This document shows, one piece after another, positions 45,652 through 54,177 of a DNA stretch of 64,000 bases. The stretch spans positions 2,502,501 to 2,566,500 of the forward strand of contig NZ_AP023081.1 in NCBI RefSeq assembly GCF_026072635.1, given 5' to 3'. The notes beneath the pieces are model-generated. The model had not been told where the DNA came from, made no database searches, and saw nothing but the letters and a program-made list of their open reading frames with translations. The translations under genes were made by a program, and so were the position numbers. How positions within the stretch are numbered: position 1 is the first letter of the stretch; each line of letters opens with the position of its first letter. This DNA is from Pseudomonas solani. Its GTDB lineage: Bacteria; Pseudomonadota; Gammaproteobacteria; Pseudomonadales; Pseudomonadaceae.

Positions 45652-45678
45652 TTTTTTACAGCCCTATTGTGTAAAAAA
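45652..45678. promoter_or_regulatory. AT-rich inverted repeat upstream of spuA, putative operator
   Basis: TTTTTTACA and TGTAAAAAA are perfect 9-base arms separated by 9 bases, 55 bases before the spuA start. The two half-sites are about one and a half to two helical turns apart, suiting a dimeric repressor. A PauR- or PuuR-like regulator is plausible but not shown. Confidence 0.5.
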
Positions 45679-45732
45679 ATGAACAACGCTAAGCTCGGTC
45701 GCAACCCATAACAGCAATAAAACGGGTGTCTC

Positions 45733-46485
45733 ATGTCTCGCCTGCCGTTCATCGGCGTCACCGCCTGCACCAAGCAGATCGGTCTGCATCCCTACCATAT
45801 AGCGGGTGACAAGTATCTTCGTGCGGTAGCCCTTGGCGCCGGCGGGGTTCCGCTGATTATTCCGGCTCTCGGCGAGCTCCTCGACACGACATCCCTTCTG
45901 GCCAGTCTAGACGGCTTGCTGTTCACCGGCTCACCTTCCAACGTCGAACCCCATCTTTATTCAGGCCCGGCCAGCGAGCCCGGCACCCTCCACGACCCGC
46001 AGCGCGATGGCACCACGCTTGCGCTGATGCGCGCCGCCGTGGCCGCCGGTGTGCCCGTGCTCGGCATCTGCCGGGGCTTCCAGGAAATGAACGTGGCCTT
46101 CGGCGGCACCCTGCACCAGAAGGTGCATGCGGTCGTAGGTCTCATGGATCACCGCGAGCCGGCCGATGAGCCGCTCGAGGTGCAGTATGCACCCCGCCAC
46201 CCCGTGCAGATCCAGCCGGGTGGCATCCTCGCGGGCATCGGCTTGCCGGCGGAGATTCTCGTAAATTCCATTCATGGCCAGGGCGTTGAACGTCTGGCGC
46301 CGGGCCTTCACGTAGAAGCGCTGGCGCCTGACGGGTTGGTCGAATCCTGCTCGGTCGTCGGCGCGAAGAGTTTCGCGCTCGGAGTACAGTGGCACCCCGA
46401 GTGGCAGGTTCGTTCCAATCCCGATTATCTCGCCATCTTCCAGGCCTTTGGTGAGGCTTGCAGGAAGAGGGCGGGGCAACGCTGA
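45733..46485 (+). CDS. spuA: Gamma-glutamyl-GABA hydrolase (SpuA/PuuD-like)
   Basis: Class I glutamine-amidotransferase-like hydrolase of about 250 residues that releases GABA or a related amino acid from its gamma-glutamyl form. Nucleophile Cys113 is in LGICRGFQEMNVAFGG; the partner His and Glu are in LGVQWHPEWQ. The SIHGQGVERLAPGL loop is typical of PuuD. It heads the plus-strand spu genes. Confidence 0.9.
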   Translation: MSRLPFIGVTACTKQIGLHPYHIAGDKYLRAVALGAGGVPLIIPALGELLDTTSLLASLDGLLFTGSPSNVEPHLYSGPASEPGTLHDPQRDGTTLALMRAAVAAGVPVLGICRGFQEMNVAFGGTLHQKVHAVVGLMDHREPADEPLEVQYAPRHPVQIQPGGILAGIGLPAEILVNSIHGQGVERLAPGLHVEALAPDGLVESCSVVGAKSFALGVQWHPEWQVRSNPDYLAIFQAFGEACRKRAGQR

Positions 46486-46527
46486 GCTCAGCTATACCAG
46501 TTGCAGCTCTCACACCCTGAGGTCTTT

Positions 46528-47886
46528 ATGACTACCAAGTTGGACCAGCTCACAAGCTGGTTGAAAGAACGCAAAATCACCGAAGTTGAATGCTTGATCA
46601 GCGATCTTACCGGCATTGCCCGGGGCAAGATTTCGCCGACCAACAAGTTCCTCGACGAGAAGGGCATGCGCCTCCCCGAGAGCGTGCTGCTGCAGACCGT
46701 CACCGGCGACTATGTCGAGGACGACGTTTATTACGAGCTGCTGGACCCTGCCGATATCGACATGGTCTGCCGCCCGGACGAGAACGCCGTGTTCCTCGTG
46801 CCCTGGGCGCTGGAACCCACCGCGATGGTGATCCACGACACCTTCGACAAGATGGGCAACCCCATCGAGCTGTCGCCGCGCAACATCCTCAAGAAAGTGC
46901 TCAAGCTCTACGCCGACAAGGGCTGGCGCCCGATCGTCGCGCCGGAGATGGAGTTCTACCTGACCAAGCGCAGCGACGACCCCGACTACCCGCTGCAGGC
47001 GCCGATCGGTCGTTCCGGCCGTCCGGAAACCGGCCGCCAGTCCTTCTCCATCGACGCGGCGAACGAATTCGACCCGCTGTTCGAGGACATGTACGACTGG
47101 TGCGAAGCCCAGGACCTGGACCTGGACACCCTCATCCACGAGGAAGGCCCGGCGCAGATGGAGATCAACTTCCGTCACGGCGAAGCCCTGTCCCTGGCCG
47201 ACCAGATCACCGTATTCAAGCGCACCATGCGCGAGGCCGCGCTGAAACATAACGTTGCCGCCACCTTCATGGCCAAGCCGATCACCGACCAGCCGGGCAG
47301 TGCCATGCACCTGCACCAGAGCGTGGTGGACATCAAGACCGGCAAGAACATCTTCTCCAATGAAGATGGCTCCATGAGCGAGCTGTTCCTGCACCACATC
47401 GGTGGCCTGCAGAAGTTCATCCCCGAGCTGCTGCCGCTGTTCGCCCCGAACGTGAACTCCTTCCGCCGCTTCCTGCCCGACACCTCGGCGCCGGTGAACG
47501 TGGAATGGGGCGAGGAGAACCGCACCGTGGGCCTGCGCGTCCCGGATGCCACCCCGCAGAACCGCCGCGTGGAGAACCGCCTGGCCGGTGCCGATGCCAA
47601 CCCCTACCTGGCGATCGCTGCCAGCCTGCTGTGCGGCTATATAGGCATGGTCGAGCAGATCAAGCCGAGCGCACAGGTGAAGGGCCGTGGTTACGAGCGT
47701 CGCAACCTGCGTCTGCCGCTGACCCTCGAAGACGCCCTCGAGCGCCTGGAGAACTGCAAGCCCCTGGAGAAATTCCTGGGTGCCAAGTTCATCAGCGCCT
47801 ACGTCGCGGTGAAACGCGCCGAGCACGAGAACTTCAAGCGGGTCATCAGCTCCTGGGAGCGTGAATTCCTGCTGCTTTCCGTCTGA
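46528..47886 (+). CDS. spuB: Gamma-glutamylpolyamine synthetase (SpuB/PuuA-like)
   Basis: Second glutamine-synthetase-type ligase, about 452 residues. Motifs include VAPEMEFYLTKRSDD, GSAMHLHQSVVDIKTGKNIF and ENRLAGADANPYLAIAASL. The ATG at 46528 follows TGAGG; a TTG at 46501 is in frame but unlikely. It lies between the hydrolase and transaminase genes, so it shares their transcript. Confidence 0.9.
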   Translation: MTTKLDQLTSWLKERKITEVECLISDLTGIARGKISPTNKFLDEKGMRLPESVLLQTVTGDYVEDDVYYELLDPADIDMVCRPDENAVFLVPWALEPTAMVIHDTFDKMGNPIELSPRNILKKVLKLYADKGWRPIVAPEMEFYLTKRSDDPDYPLQAPIGRSGRPETGRQSFSIDAANEFDPLFEDMYDWCEAQDLDLDTLIHEEGPAQMEINFRHGEALSLADQITVFKRTMREAALKHNVAATFMAKPITDQPGSAMHLHQSVVDIKTGKNIFSNEDGSMSELFLHHIGGLQKFIPELLPLFAPNVNSFRRFLPDTSAPVNVEWGEENRTVGLRVPDATPQNRRVENRLAGADANPYLAIAASLLCGYIGMVEQIKPSAQVKGRGYERRNLRLPLTLEDALERLENCKPLEKFLGAKFISAYVAVKRAEHENFKRVISSWEREFLLLSV

Positions 47887-47893
47887 TCCAAAC

Positions 47894-47922
47894 GGCGTGC
47901 CGCGTTCGTGGCGCGGCACGCC
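47894..47922 (+). terminator. Intercistronic hairpin between spuB and spuC
   Basis: GGCGTGCCGCG and CGCGGCACGCC form a perfect 11-bp stem with a 7-base loop. It lies 8 bases past the spuB stop and lacks a T-run, so processing or message stabilisation is more likely than full termination. Confidence 0.5.
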
Positions 47923-47950
47923 AACCCAGATTTGCATAGAGGTGTAGATA

Positions 47951-49321
47951 ATGAAGAGCCAAGTGACCAACCCCCAGACCCTTGAGTGGCAGGCACTCAG
48001 TCGCGACCACCACCTGCCGCCGTTCACCGACTACCAGGCGTTGAATGCCAAGGGCGCGCGGATCATCACCAAAGCCGACGGCGTCTACATCTGGGACAGC
48101 GAGGGCAACAAGATCCTCGATGCCATGGCCGGCCTGTGGTGCGTCAACGTCGGCTACGGCCGCGAGGAACTGGTGCAGGCGGCCACCCGCCAGATGCGCG
48201 AGCTGCCCTTCTACAACCTGTTCTTCCAGACCGCCCACCCGCCCGTCATCGAACTGGCCAAGGCCATTTCCGAGCTGGCGCCCGAGGGCATGAACCACGT
48301 GTTCTTCACCGGTTCCGGTTCCGAAGCCAACGACACCGTGCTGCGCATGGTCCGCCACTACTGGGCGACCAAGGGCCAGCCGAAGAAGAAAGTGGTCATC
48401 GGCCGCTGGAACGGCTACCACGGCTCCACCGTCGCCGGCGTCAGCCTCGGCGGCATGAAGGCGCTGCACGAGCAGGGCGACCTGCCGATCCCGGGGATCA
48501 CCCACATCGCCCAGCCCTACTGGTTCGGCGAGGGTGGCGACATGGCCCCCGAGGAGTTCGGCGTCTGGGCCGCCGAGCAGCTGGAGAAGAAGATTCTCGA
48601 AGTCGGCGAGGAGAATGTCGCCGCCTTCATCGCCGAGCCCATCCAGGGCGCGGGCGGCGTGATCGTGCCGCCGGAAACCTACTGGCCGAAGATCCGCGAG
48701 ATCCTCGCCCGCTACGACATCCTGTTCATCGCCGACGAAGTCATCTGCGGCTTCGGCCGTACCGGCGAGTGGTTCGGCAGCCAGTACTACGGCAACGCCC
48801 CGGACCTGATGCCCATCGCCAAGGGCCTGACCTCCGGCTACATCCCCATGGGCGGCGTGATCGTCCGTGACGAGGTGGTCGAGGTGCTCAACCAGGGCGG
48901 CGAGTTCTACCACGGCTTCACCTACTCCGGTCACCCGGTGGCCGCTGCGGTGGCGCTGGAAAACATCCGCATCCTGCGCGAAGAGAAGATCGTCGAGAAC
49001 GTGAAGGCGGAAACGGCACCGTATTTGCAACAACGCTGGCAGGAGCTGGCTGACCATCCCCTGGTTGGCGAAGCGCGTGGGGTCGGCATGGTTGGCGCCC
49101 TGGAACTGGTCAAGAACAAGAAGACCCGTGAGCGTTTCACCGATCTGGGCGTGGGCATGCAGTGCCGCGAGCACTGCTTCCGCAATGGCCTGATCATGCG
49201 TGCGGTCGGGGACACTATGATTGTGTCGCCGCCGCTGGTGATCAGTAAGGACGAGATCGACGAACTGGTGACCAAGGCTCGCAAGTGCCTCGACCTCACC
49301 GCGAGTGCAGTTCTGGGTTGA
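47951..49321 (+). CDS. spuC: Putrescine/polyamine:pyruvate aminotransferase (SpuC)
   Basis: Class III omega-aminotransferase of about 456 residues. The PLP lysine is Lys291 in LMPIAKGLTSGYIPMGG. The PLP-phosphate motif is FTGSGSEANDTVLRM and the Asp that pairs with the ring nitrogen is in LFIADEVICGFGRTGEW. SpuC of P. aeruginosa transfers the terminal amino group of putrescine or cadaverine to pyruvate. Position in the spu order supports the name. A close paralog lies at 60765-62147. Confidence 0.9.
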   Translation: MKSQVTNPQTLEWQALSRDHHLPPFTDYQALNAKGARIITKADGVYIWDSEGNKILDAMAGLWCVNVGYGREELVQAATRQMRELPFYNLFFQTAHPPVIELAKAISELAPEGMNHVFFTGSGSEANDTVLRMVRHYWATKGQPKKKVVIGRWNGYHGSTVAGVSLGGMKALHEQGDLPIPGITHIAQPYWFGEGGDMAPEEFGVWAAEQLEKKILEVGEENVAAFIAEPIQGAGGVIVPPETYWPKIREILARYDILFIADEVICGFGRTGEWFGSQYYGNAPDLMPIAKGLTSGYIPMGGVIVRDEVVEVLNQGGEFYHGFTYSGHPVAAAVALENIRILREEKIVENVKAETAPYLQQRWQELADHPLVGEARGVGMVGALELVKNKKTRERFTDLGVGMQCREHCFRNGLIMRAVGDTMIVSPPLVISKDEIDELVTKARKCLDLTASAVLG

Positions 49322-49446
49322 GCAATTGGGCGAGTTTGCAAACAATCGCATCCCGCGAGCTGTTGTAAGCGCGCCCCTGACCTTGCCAGACTGCGCCAGT
49401 GCGTTGGCCAGGCTCACCGGGCGGTGGCGACGCCGCTCGGACACTT

Positions 49447-49456
49447 AAACAACAAA
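49447..49456 (+). promoter_or_regulatory. AANAANAA motif, possible Hfq/Crc target before spuD
   Basis: AAACAACAAA contains a perfect AACAACAA match, one base upstream of TGGAG, the ribosome-binding site. Such motifs recruit Hfq-Crc in catabolite repression in Pseudomonas. Binding is not shown. Confidence 0.45.
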
Positions 49457-49469
49457 TGGAGCTACCCGC

Positions 49470-50570
49470 ATGTTCAAAACCTTCGGCAAGACCTTGCTCG
49501 CCATGACGCTCGCTGGCGCTGTGGCTGGTGTGGCGCAGGCAGAAGACAAGGTGCTGCACGTCTATAACTGGTCTGACTACATCGCCCCGGAAACCGTCGA
49601 GAAGTTCACCAAGGAAACCGGGATCAAGGTCGTCTACGACGTCTTCGACTCCAACGAGACCCTGGAAGCCAAGCTGCTGGCCGGCAAGTCCGGTTACGAC
49701 ATCGTGGTGCCGTCCAACAACTTCCTGGCCAAGCAGATCAAGGCCAAGGTCTATCAGCCGCTGGACAAGTCCAAGCTGCCGAACTGGAAGAACCTGGACC
49801 CGAACCTGCTGAAGACCGTCGAAGTCTCCGACCCGGGCAACCAGTACGCCTTCCCCTACATGTGGGGCTCCATCGGCATCGGCTACAACGTCGACAAGGT
49901 CAAGGCCGTGCTCGGCGACAAGGCCCCGGTGGATTCCTGGGACCTGCTGTTCAAGCCCGAGAACATCGAGAAGCTGAAATCCTGCGGTGTTTCCTTCCTC
50001 GACTCGCCGACCGAAATCCTGCCGATCGCCCTGCACTACCTGGGCTACAGCCCGGTCAGCCAGGACCCCAAGCAGCTCAAGGAAGCCGAGGCGCTGTTCC
50101 TCAAGATCCGTCCGCACGTGACCTACTTCCACTCCTCCAAGTACATCTCCGACCTGGCCAACGGCAACCTCTGCGTGGCCGTGGGCTACTCGGGTGACGT
50201 GTACCAGGCCAAGTCCCGTGCCGACGAGGCCAAGGCTGGCGTGAAGGTCGCGTACAACATTCCGAAGGAAGGTGCCGGCACCTTCTTCGACATGGTCGCG
50301 ATCCCTGCCGACGCCGCCAACCCGGACGCCGCCTACGCCTTCATGAACTTCCTGATGAAGCCGGAAATCATGGCCGAGATCACCAACTTCGTGCAGTTCC
50401 CGAACGGTAACGCCGCCGCCACCCCGCTGGTGGACGAGGCGATCCGCACCGACCCGGGCATCTACCCGAGCAAGGAGACCATGGCCAAGCTCTACGCCTT
50501 CCCGGACCTGCCGGCCAAGGTGCAGCGCGTAATGACCCGTACCTGGACCACCATCAAGTCGGGCAAGTAA
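49470..50570 (+). CDS. spuD: Putrescine-binding periplasmic protein (SpuD-like)
   Basis: About 366 residues with a signal peptide ending at AQAED near residue 24. The ligand motif is HVYNWSDYIAP. The pocket segment is GTFFDMVAIP with Phe272, the position reported as Phe273 in P. aeruginosa SpuD and as Trp271 in SpuE, where it separates putrescine from spermidine preference. The Phe therefore favours putrescine. The other pocket residues appear conserved. Two more receptor genes follow in tandem. Confidence 0.88.
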   Translation: MFKTFGKTLLAMTLAGAVAGVAQAEDKVLHVYNWSDYIAPETVEKFTKETGIKVVYDVFDSNETLEAKLLAGKSGYDIVVPSNNFLAKQIKAKVYQPLDKSKLPNWKNLDPNLLKTVEVSDPGNQYAFPYMWGSIGIGYNVDKVKAVLGDKAPVDSWDLLFKPENIEKLKSCGVSFLDSPTEILPIALHYLGYSPVSQDPKQLKEAEALFLKIRPHVTYFHSSKYISDLANGNLCVAVGYSGDVYQAKSRADEAKAGVKVAYNIPKEGAGTFFDMVAIPADAANPDAAYAFMNFLMKPEIMAEITNFVQFPNGNAAATPLVDEAIRTDPGIYPSKETMAKLYAFPDLPAKVQRVMTRTWTTIKSGK

Positions 50571-50579
50571 GCCGCCACC

Positions 50580-50605
50580 CACCCTCCGGCGCTCGCCGGA
50601 GGGTG
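50580..50605 (+). terminator. Strong hairpin between the first and second receptor genes
   Basis: CACCCTCCGGCG and CGCCGGAGGGTG form a perfect 12-bp stem with a 2-base loop, ten bases after the spuD stop. No T-run follows. It would uncouple the level of the spuD message from the genes downstream. Confidence 0.6.
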
Positions 50606-50628
50606 AACCACCCCAAGAGGACCTCCTC

Positions 50629-51723
50629 ATGCGCAATCGCCCCTGGCTGTACGGGTTGCTGGCCAGTTTCTTCGTCGTGTCCATGACACAGGCGCAGGAG
50701 CGTGTCGTGCACGTGTACAACTGGTCCGATTACATCGCCCCGGACACCCTGGAGAACTTCCAGAAGGAAACCGGGATCAAGGTGGTCTACGACGTCTTCG
50801 ACTCCAACGAAACCCTCGATGGCAAGCTCGCCACCGGGCAATCCGGCTACGACGTGGTGGTCCCCACCAACCACTTCCTGGCCAAGCAGATCAAGGCCGG
50901 CACCTACCAGAAGCTGGACAAGTCCAAGCTGCCGAACCTCTCCCACCTGGACCCTGCCGTGCTGAAGAACCTCGCGGGCGGCGATCCGGGCAACGAATAC
51001 TCCGTGCCCTACATGTGGGGCACCAACGGCATCGGCCTCAACGCCACCAAGGTGCGCGCCATCCTCGGTGCCGATGCCAAGCTCGACTCGTGGTCGCTGC
51101 TGTTCGACCCCGAGGTGGTCAAGCAGCTCACCCAGTGCGGCGTCGCCCTGATCGATTCCGGCGATGAAGTCATGCCGCAGATGGTCAACTACCTCGGCGG
51201 CTCGCCCCACACCCACGAGCGCGCCGACTACGACAAGGCCACCGCCCAACTGCTCAAGGTGCGCCCGTACATCACCTACTTCCACTCCTCCAAGTCCATC
51301 GGCGACTTGGCCAACGGCGACATCTGCATCGCCTTCGGCTACTCCGGCGACATGCTCCAGGCCGCCAGCCGCGCCGAAGAGGCCGGGCGCAAGGACGAGA
51401 TCATCTACGTCATCCCCAAGGAAGGCACCGCCATGTGGGCGGACATGCTGGCCATCCCCCGGGACGCCAAGCACGTGGAAGAGGCGCATATCTTCATCAA
51501 CTACCTGATGCGCCCGGATGTGATCGCCAAGATCAGCGACTACGTTTCCTATGCCAATGCCAACAAGGATGCGACCGCGCTGGTGGATGCCAGCGTGCGC
51601 GAGAACCCCGGCGTCTACCCCTCGCCGGAAGTGATGGCCAAGCTCTACGTGGCCCGGGAGCGCCCGCGCGATGTCCAGCGCTGGCTGACCCGTGACTGGA
51701 CCCGGATAAAAAGCGGTCGTTGA
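50629..51723 (+). CDS. Additional PotF/SpuD-family binding protein with a changed pocket
   Basis: About 364 residues. A signal peptide ends near TQAQE at about residue 23. The YNWSDYIAP and YDVFDSNETL motifs match its neighbours. The pocket segment reads AMWADMLAIP: Trp270 is SpuE-like, but the next residue, Phe in both other receptors and in E. coli PotF, is Ala271. SSKYI is also SSKSI. The pocket should be larger and less aromatic, so ligand specificity probably differs. To my knowledge P. aeruginosa has only two receptors here, making this the extra copy. It probably uses SpuFGH. Confidence 0.86.
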   Translation: MRNRPWLYGLLASFFVVSMTQAQERVVHVYNWSDYIAPDTLENFQKETGIKVVYDVFDSNETLDGKLATGQSGYDVVVPTNHFLAKQIKAGTYQKLDKSKLPNLSHLDPAVLKNLAGGDPGNEYSVPYMWGTNGIGLNATKVRAILGADAKLDSWSLLFDPEVVKQLTQCGVALIDSGDEVMPQMVNYLGGSPHTHERADYDKATAQLLKVRPYITYFHSSKSIGDLANGDICIAFGYSGDMLQAASRAEEAGRKDEIIYVIPKEGTAMWADMLAIPRDAKHVEEAHIFINYLMRPDVIAKISDYVSYANANKDATALVDASVRENPGVYPSPEVMAKLYVARERPRDVQRWLTRDWTRIKSGR

Positions 51724-51797
51724 AGCGACAACCCGATAAGAAACTCCGCAGCGCGCCCCGGTGCGCCAGCGGCCCGGCATATCAAGAGGATTAAAGT

Positions 51798-52889
51798 GTG
51801 CGAGTTTCCTTCTGCAAAACCCTGATCACCGCCGCCGTGCTGACCCTGGCTTCACAGGCCCACGCCGAGCAGACGGTGCACATCTACAACTGGTCCGACT
51901 ACATCGGCGAGACCACCCTGGCGGACTTCCAGAAAGAGACCGGCATCAAGCCCGTCTATGACGTCTTCGACTCCAACGAAACCCTCGAAGGCAAGCTCCT
52001 GGCCGGTCGCACCGGGTATGACGTGGTGGTCCCCTCCAACCACTTCCTCGGCAAGCAGATCAAGGCCGGCGCCTTCCAGAAACTGGACCGCAGCCAGCTG
52101 AAGAACTGGGACAACCTCGATCCCGTGCTGCTCAAGCGCCTGGAAGCCAACGACCCCGGCAACCAGTACGCCGTCCCCTACCTCTGGGGCACCAACGGCA
52201 TCGGCTACAACGCCGAGAAGGTCAAGGCCGTGCTCGGCGTCGACAAGATCGACTCCTGGTCGGTGATCTTCGAACCCGAGAACATCAAGAAGCTCAGCCA
52301 GTGCGGCGTGGCCTTCCTCGACTCGGCCGACGAAATGATTCCGGCCATGCTCAATTACCTGGGCCTGAACCCCAACAGCAAGAACCCGGACGACTACAAG
52401 AAAGCCGAGGCCAAGCTGATGGAGGTTCGTCCCTACATCACCTATTTCCACTCCTCCAAGTACATCGGTGACCTGGCCAACGGCGACATCTGCGTCGCGG
52501 CGGGCTTCTCCGGTGACATCTTCCAGGCCGCCGCGCGCGCCGAGGAAGCCGGCAAGGGCGTGGAAATCGCCTACGCGATCCCCAAAGAGGGCGGCAACCT
52601 GTGGTTCGACATGGTCGCCGTGCCGGCCGATGCCGCCAACGCCAAGGAAGCCCACGCCTTCATCGACTACCTGCTGCGCCCCGAAGTCATCGCCAAGGTC
52701 AGCGACTACGTGGGCTACGCCAACCCGAACACCAAGTCGGGCGAATTCATGAATCAGGAAGTGCGTGACGACGCGTCCGTGTACCCGCCACAAGCGGTGC
52801 TGGACAAGCTGTATGTCTCGGAGGAACTGCCTCCGAAGGTGCAACGGCTGATGACCCGGAGCTGGACCAAGGTCAAGTCGGGCAAGTGA
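51798..52889 (+). CDS. spuE: Spermidine-type periplasmic binding protein (SpuE-like)
   Basis: About 363 residues, with a signal peptide ending at AHAEQ near residue 23. The pocket segment NLWFDMVAVP carries Trp269 at the place of SpuE Trp271, which favours spermidine. The start is GTG at 51798 with AAGAGGA seven bases upstream. It directly precedes the transporter genes, as spuE does in P. aeruginosa. Confidence 0.87.
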   Translation: MRVSFCKTLITAAVLTLASQAHAEQTVHIYNWSDYIGETTLADFQKETGIKPVYDVFDSNETLEGKLLAGRTGYDVVVPSNHFLGKQIKAGAFQKLDRSQLKNWDNLDPVLLKRLEANDPGNQYAVPYLWGTNGIGYNAEKVKAVLGVDKIDSWSVIFEPENIKKLSQCGVAFLDSADEMIPAMLNYLGLNPNSKNPDDYKKAEAKLMEVRPYITYFHSSKYIGDLANGDICVAAGFSGDIFQAAARAEEAGKGVEIAYAIPKEGGNLWFDMVAVPADAANAKEAHAFIDYLLRPEVIAKVSDYVGYANPNTKSGEFMNQEVRDDASVYPPQAVLDKLYVSEELPPKVQRLMTRSWTKVKSGK

Positions 52890-53034
52890 TCGGGGGCGAG
52901 CCGCGCGGGCAGGGCTCGCGCAGCTTGCGCCAGAGCGGGCGACGAGCGGGTCTGGACGCGCGTCTCGCGCCTAACGAGCGATACTCAACGCAACCGGCCA
53001 TAATGGTCGGCTAGCAAGAATTGGGAGTGTGGTA

Positions 53035-54177
53035 ATGGCAATAGCCTCCGGTGCCTACAAGAAAGCCCTCGAGGGCAACCAGCAACCCAAAGAGGTGCTG
53101 GTCAAGATCGACCGGGTGACCAAGCAGTTCGACGAGACCCTTGCGGTGGACGACGTCTCGCTGACCATCAACAAGGGCGAGATCTTCGCCCTGCTGGGTG
53201 GTTCCGGCTCGGGCAAGTCGACCCTGCTGCGCATGCTGGCGGGTTTCGAACGTCCCACTGAAGGTCGCATCTTCCTCGACGGCGTCGATATCACCGACAT
53301 GCCGCCCTACGAGCGGCCGATCAACATGATGTTCCAGTCCTATGCGCTTTTCCCGCATATGACTGTTGCGCAGAACATCGCCTTCGGACTCAAACAAGAT
53401 CGCCTCTCCAGCAGCGAGATCGACGAGCGTGTCACCGAGATGCTCAAGCTGGTGCAGATGACCCAGTACGCCAAGCGCAAGCCGCACCAGCTGTCTGGTG
53501 GCCAGCGTCAGCGCGTGGCCCTGGCCCGCTCGCTGGCCAAGCGTCCCAAGCTGCTGCTGCTCGACGAGCCCATGGGCGCCCTGGACAAGAAGCTGCGTTC
53601 GCAGATGCAGCTGGAGCTGGTGGAGATCATCGAGCGCGTCGGCGTGACCTGCGTCATGGTGACCCACGACCAGGAAGAGGCCATGACCATGGCCCAGCGC
53701 ATCGCCATCATGCACCTGGGCTGCATCGAGCAGATCGGCAGCCCGGTGGACATCTACGAGACCCCCATCAGCCGCCTGGTGTGCGAGTTCATCGGCAACG
53801 TCAACCTGTTCGACGGCGAAGTGGTGGAGGACCTCGAGGCCCACGCCCTGATCGCCTGCCCCGAGCTGGAGCGCCCGATCTACGTCGGCCACGGCGTGAC
53901 CACCTCGGTGCAGGACAAGCGCATCACCTACGCCCTGCGCCCCGAGAAGCTGCTGGTCACCACCGAGCAGCCCACCTGCGAGTACAACTGGTCGCGCGGC
54001 AAGATCCACGACATCGCCTACCTCGGCGGTCACTCGGTGTTCTACGTCAAGCTGCCCGGCGGCTCCATCGTCCAGTCCTTCGTCGCCAACGCCGAGCGTC
54101 GCGGCGCGCGTCCGACCTGGGACGATGAAGTCTTCGTATGGTGGGAGGACGACAGCGGGGTGGTGCTGCGCTCATGA
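53035..54177 (+). CDS. spuF: Polyamine ABC transporter ATP-binding protein (SpuF/PotA)
   Basis: About 380 residues. Walker A is LLGGSGSGKSTLLRM, the Q-loop MMFQSYALFPHMT, the signature LSGGQRQRVALARS, Walker B LLLLDEPMGALD and the switch His in MVTHDQEEAMTM. A C-terminal TOBE-like region follows. GGGAG sits 7 bases before ATG 53035; GTG at 53029 is less likely. The stop overlaps the permease start (ATGA). A CATAAT box near 53000 may be an internal promoter. Confidence 0.92.
   Translation: MAIASGAYKKALEGNQQPKEVLVKIDRVTKQFDETLAVDDVSLTINKGEIFALLGGSGSGKSTLLRMLAGFERPTEGRIFLDGVDITDMPPYERPINMMFQSYALFPHMTVAQNIAFGLKQDRLSSSEIDERVTEMLKLVQMTQYAKRKPHQLSGGQRQRVALARSLAKRPKLLLLDEPMGALDKKLRSQMQLELVEIIERVGVTCVMVTHDQEEAMTMAQRIAIMHLGCIEQIGSPVDIYETPISRLVCEFIGNVNLFDGEVVEDLEAHALIACPELERPIYVGHGVTTSVQDKRITYALRPEKLLVTTEQPTCEYNWSRGKIHDIAYLGGHSVFYVKLPGGSIVQSFVANAERRGARPTWDDEVFVWWEDDSGVVLRS

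Noticed and set aside
44080..47886. Assigning the two glutamine-synthetase-like genes as nitrogen-assimilation GlnA
   Set aside because: They lie with PuuD-type hydrolase, polyamine transaminase and polyamine transporter genes and resemble the PuuA group; GlnA would normally be with ntrBC.
49322..49469. Sigma-54 promoter before spuD
   Set aside because: TGGCCAGGC-like stretches do not give a GG-N10-GC pair matching TGGCAC-N5-TTGC.
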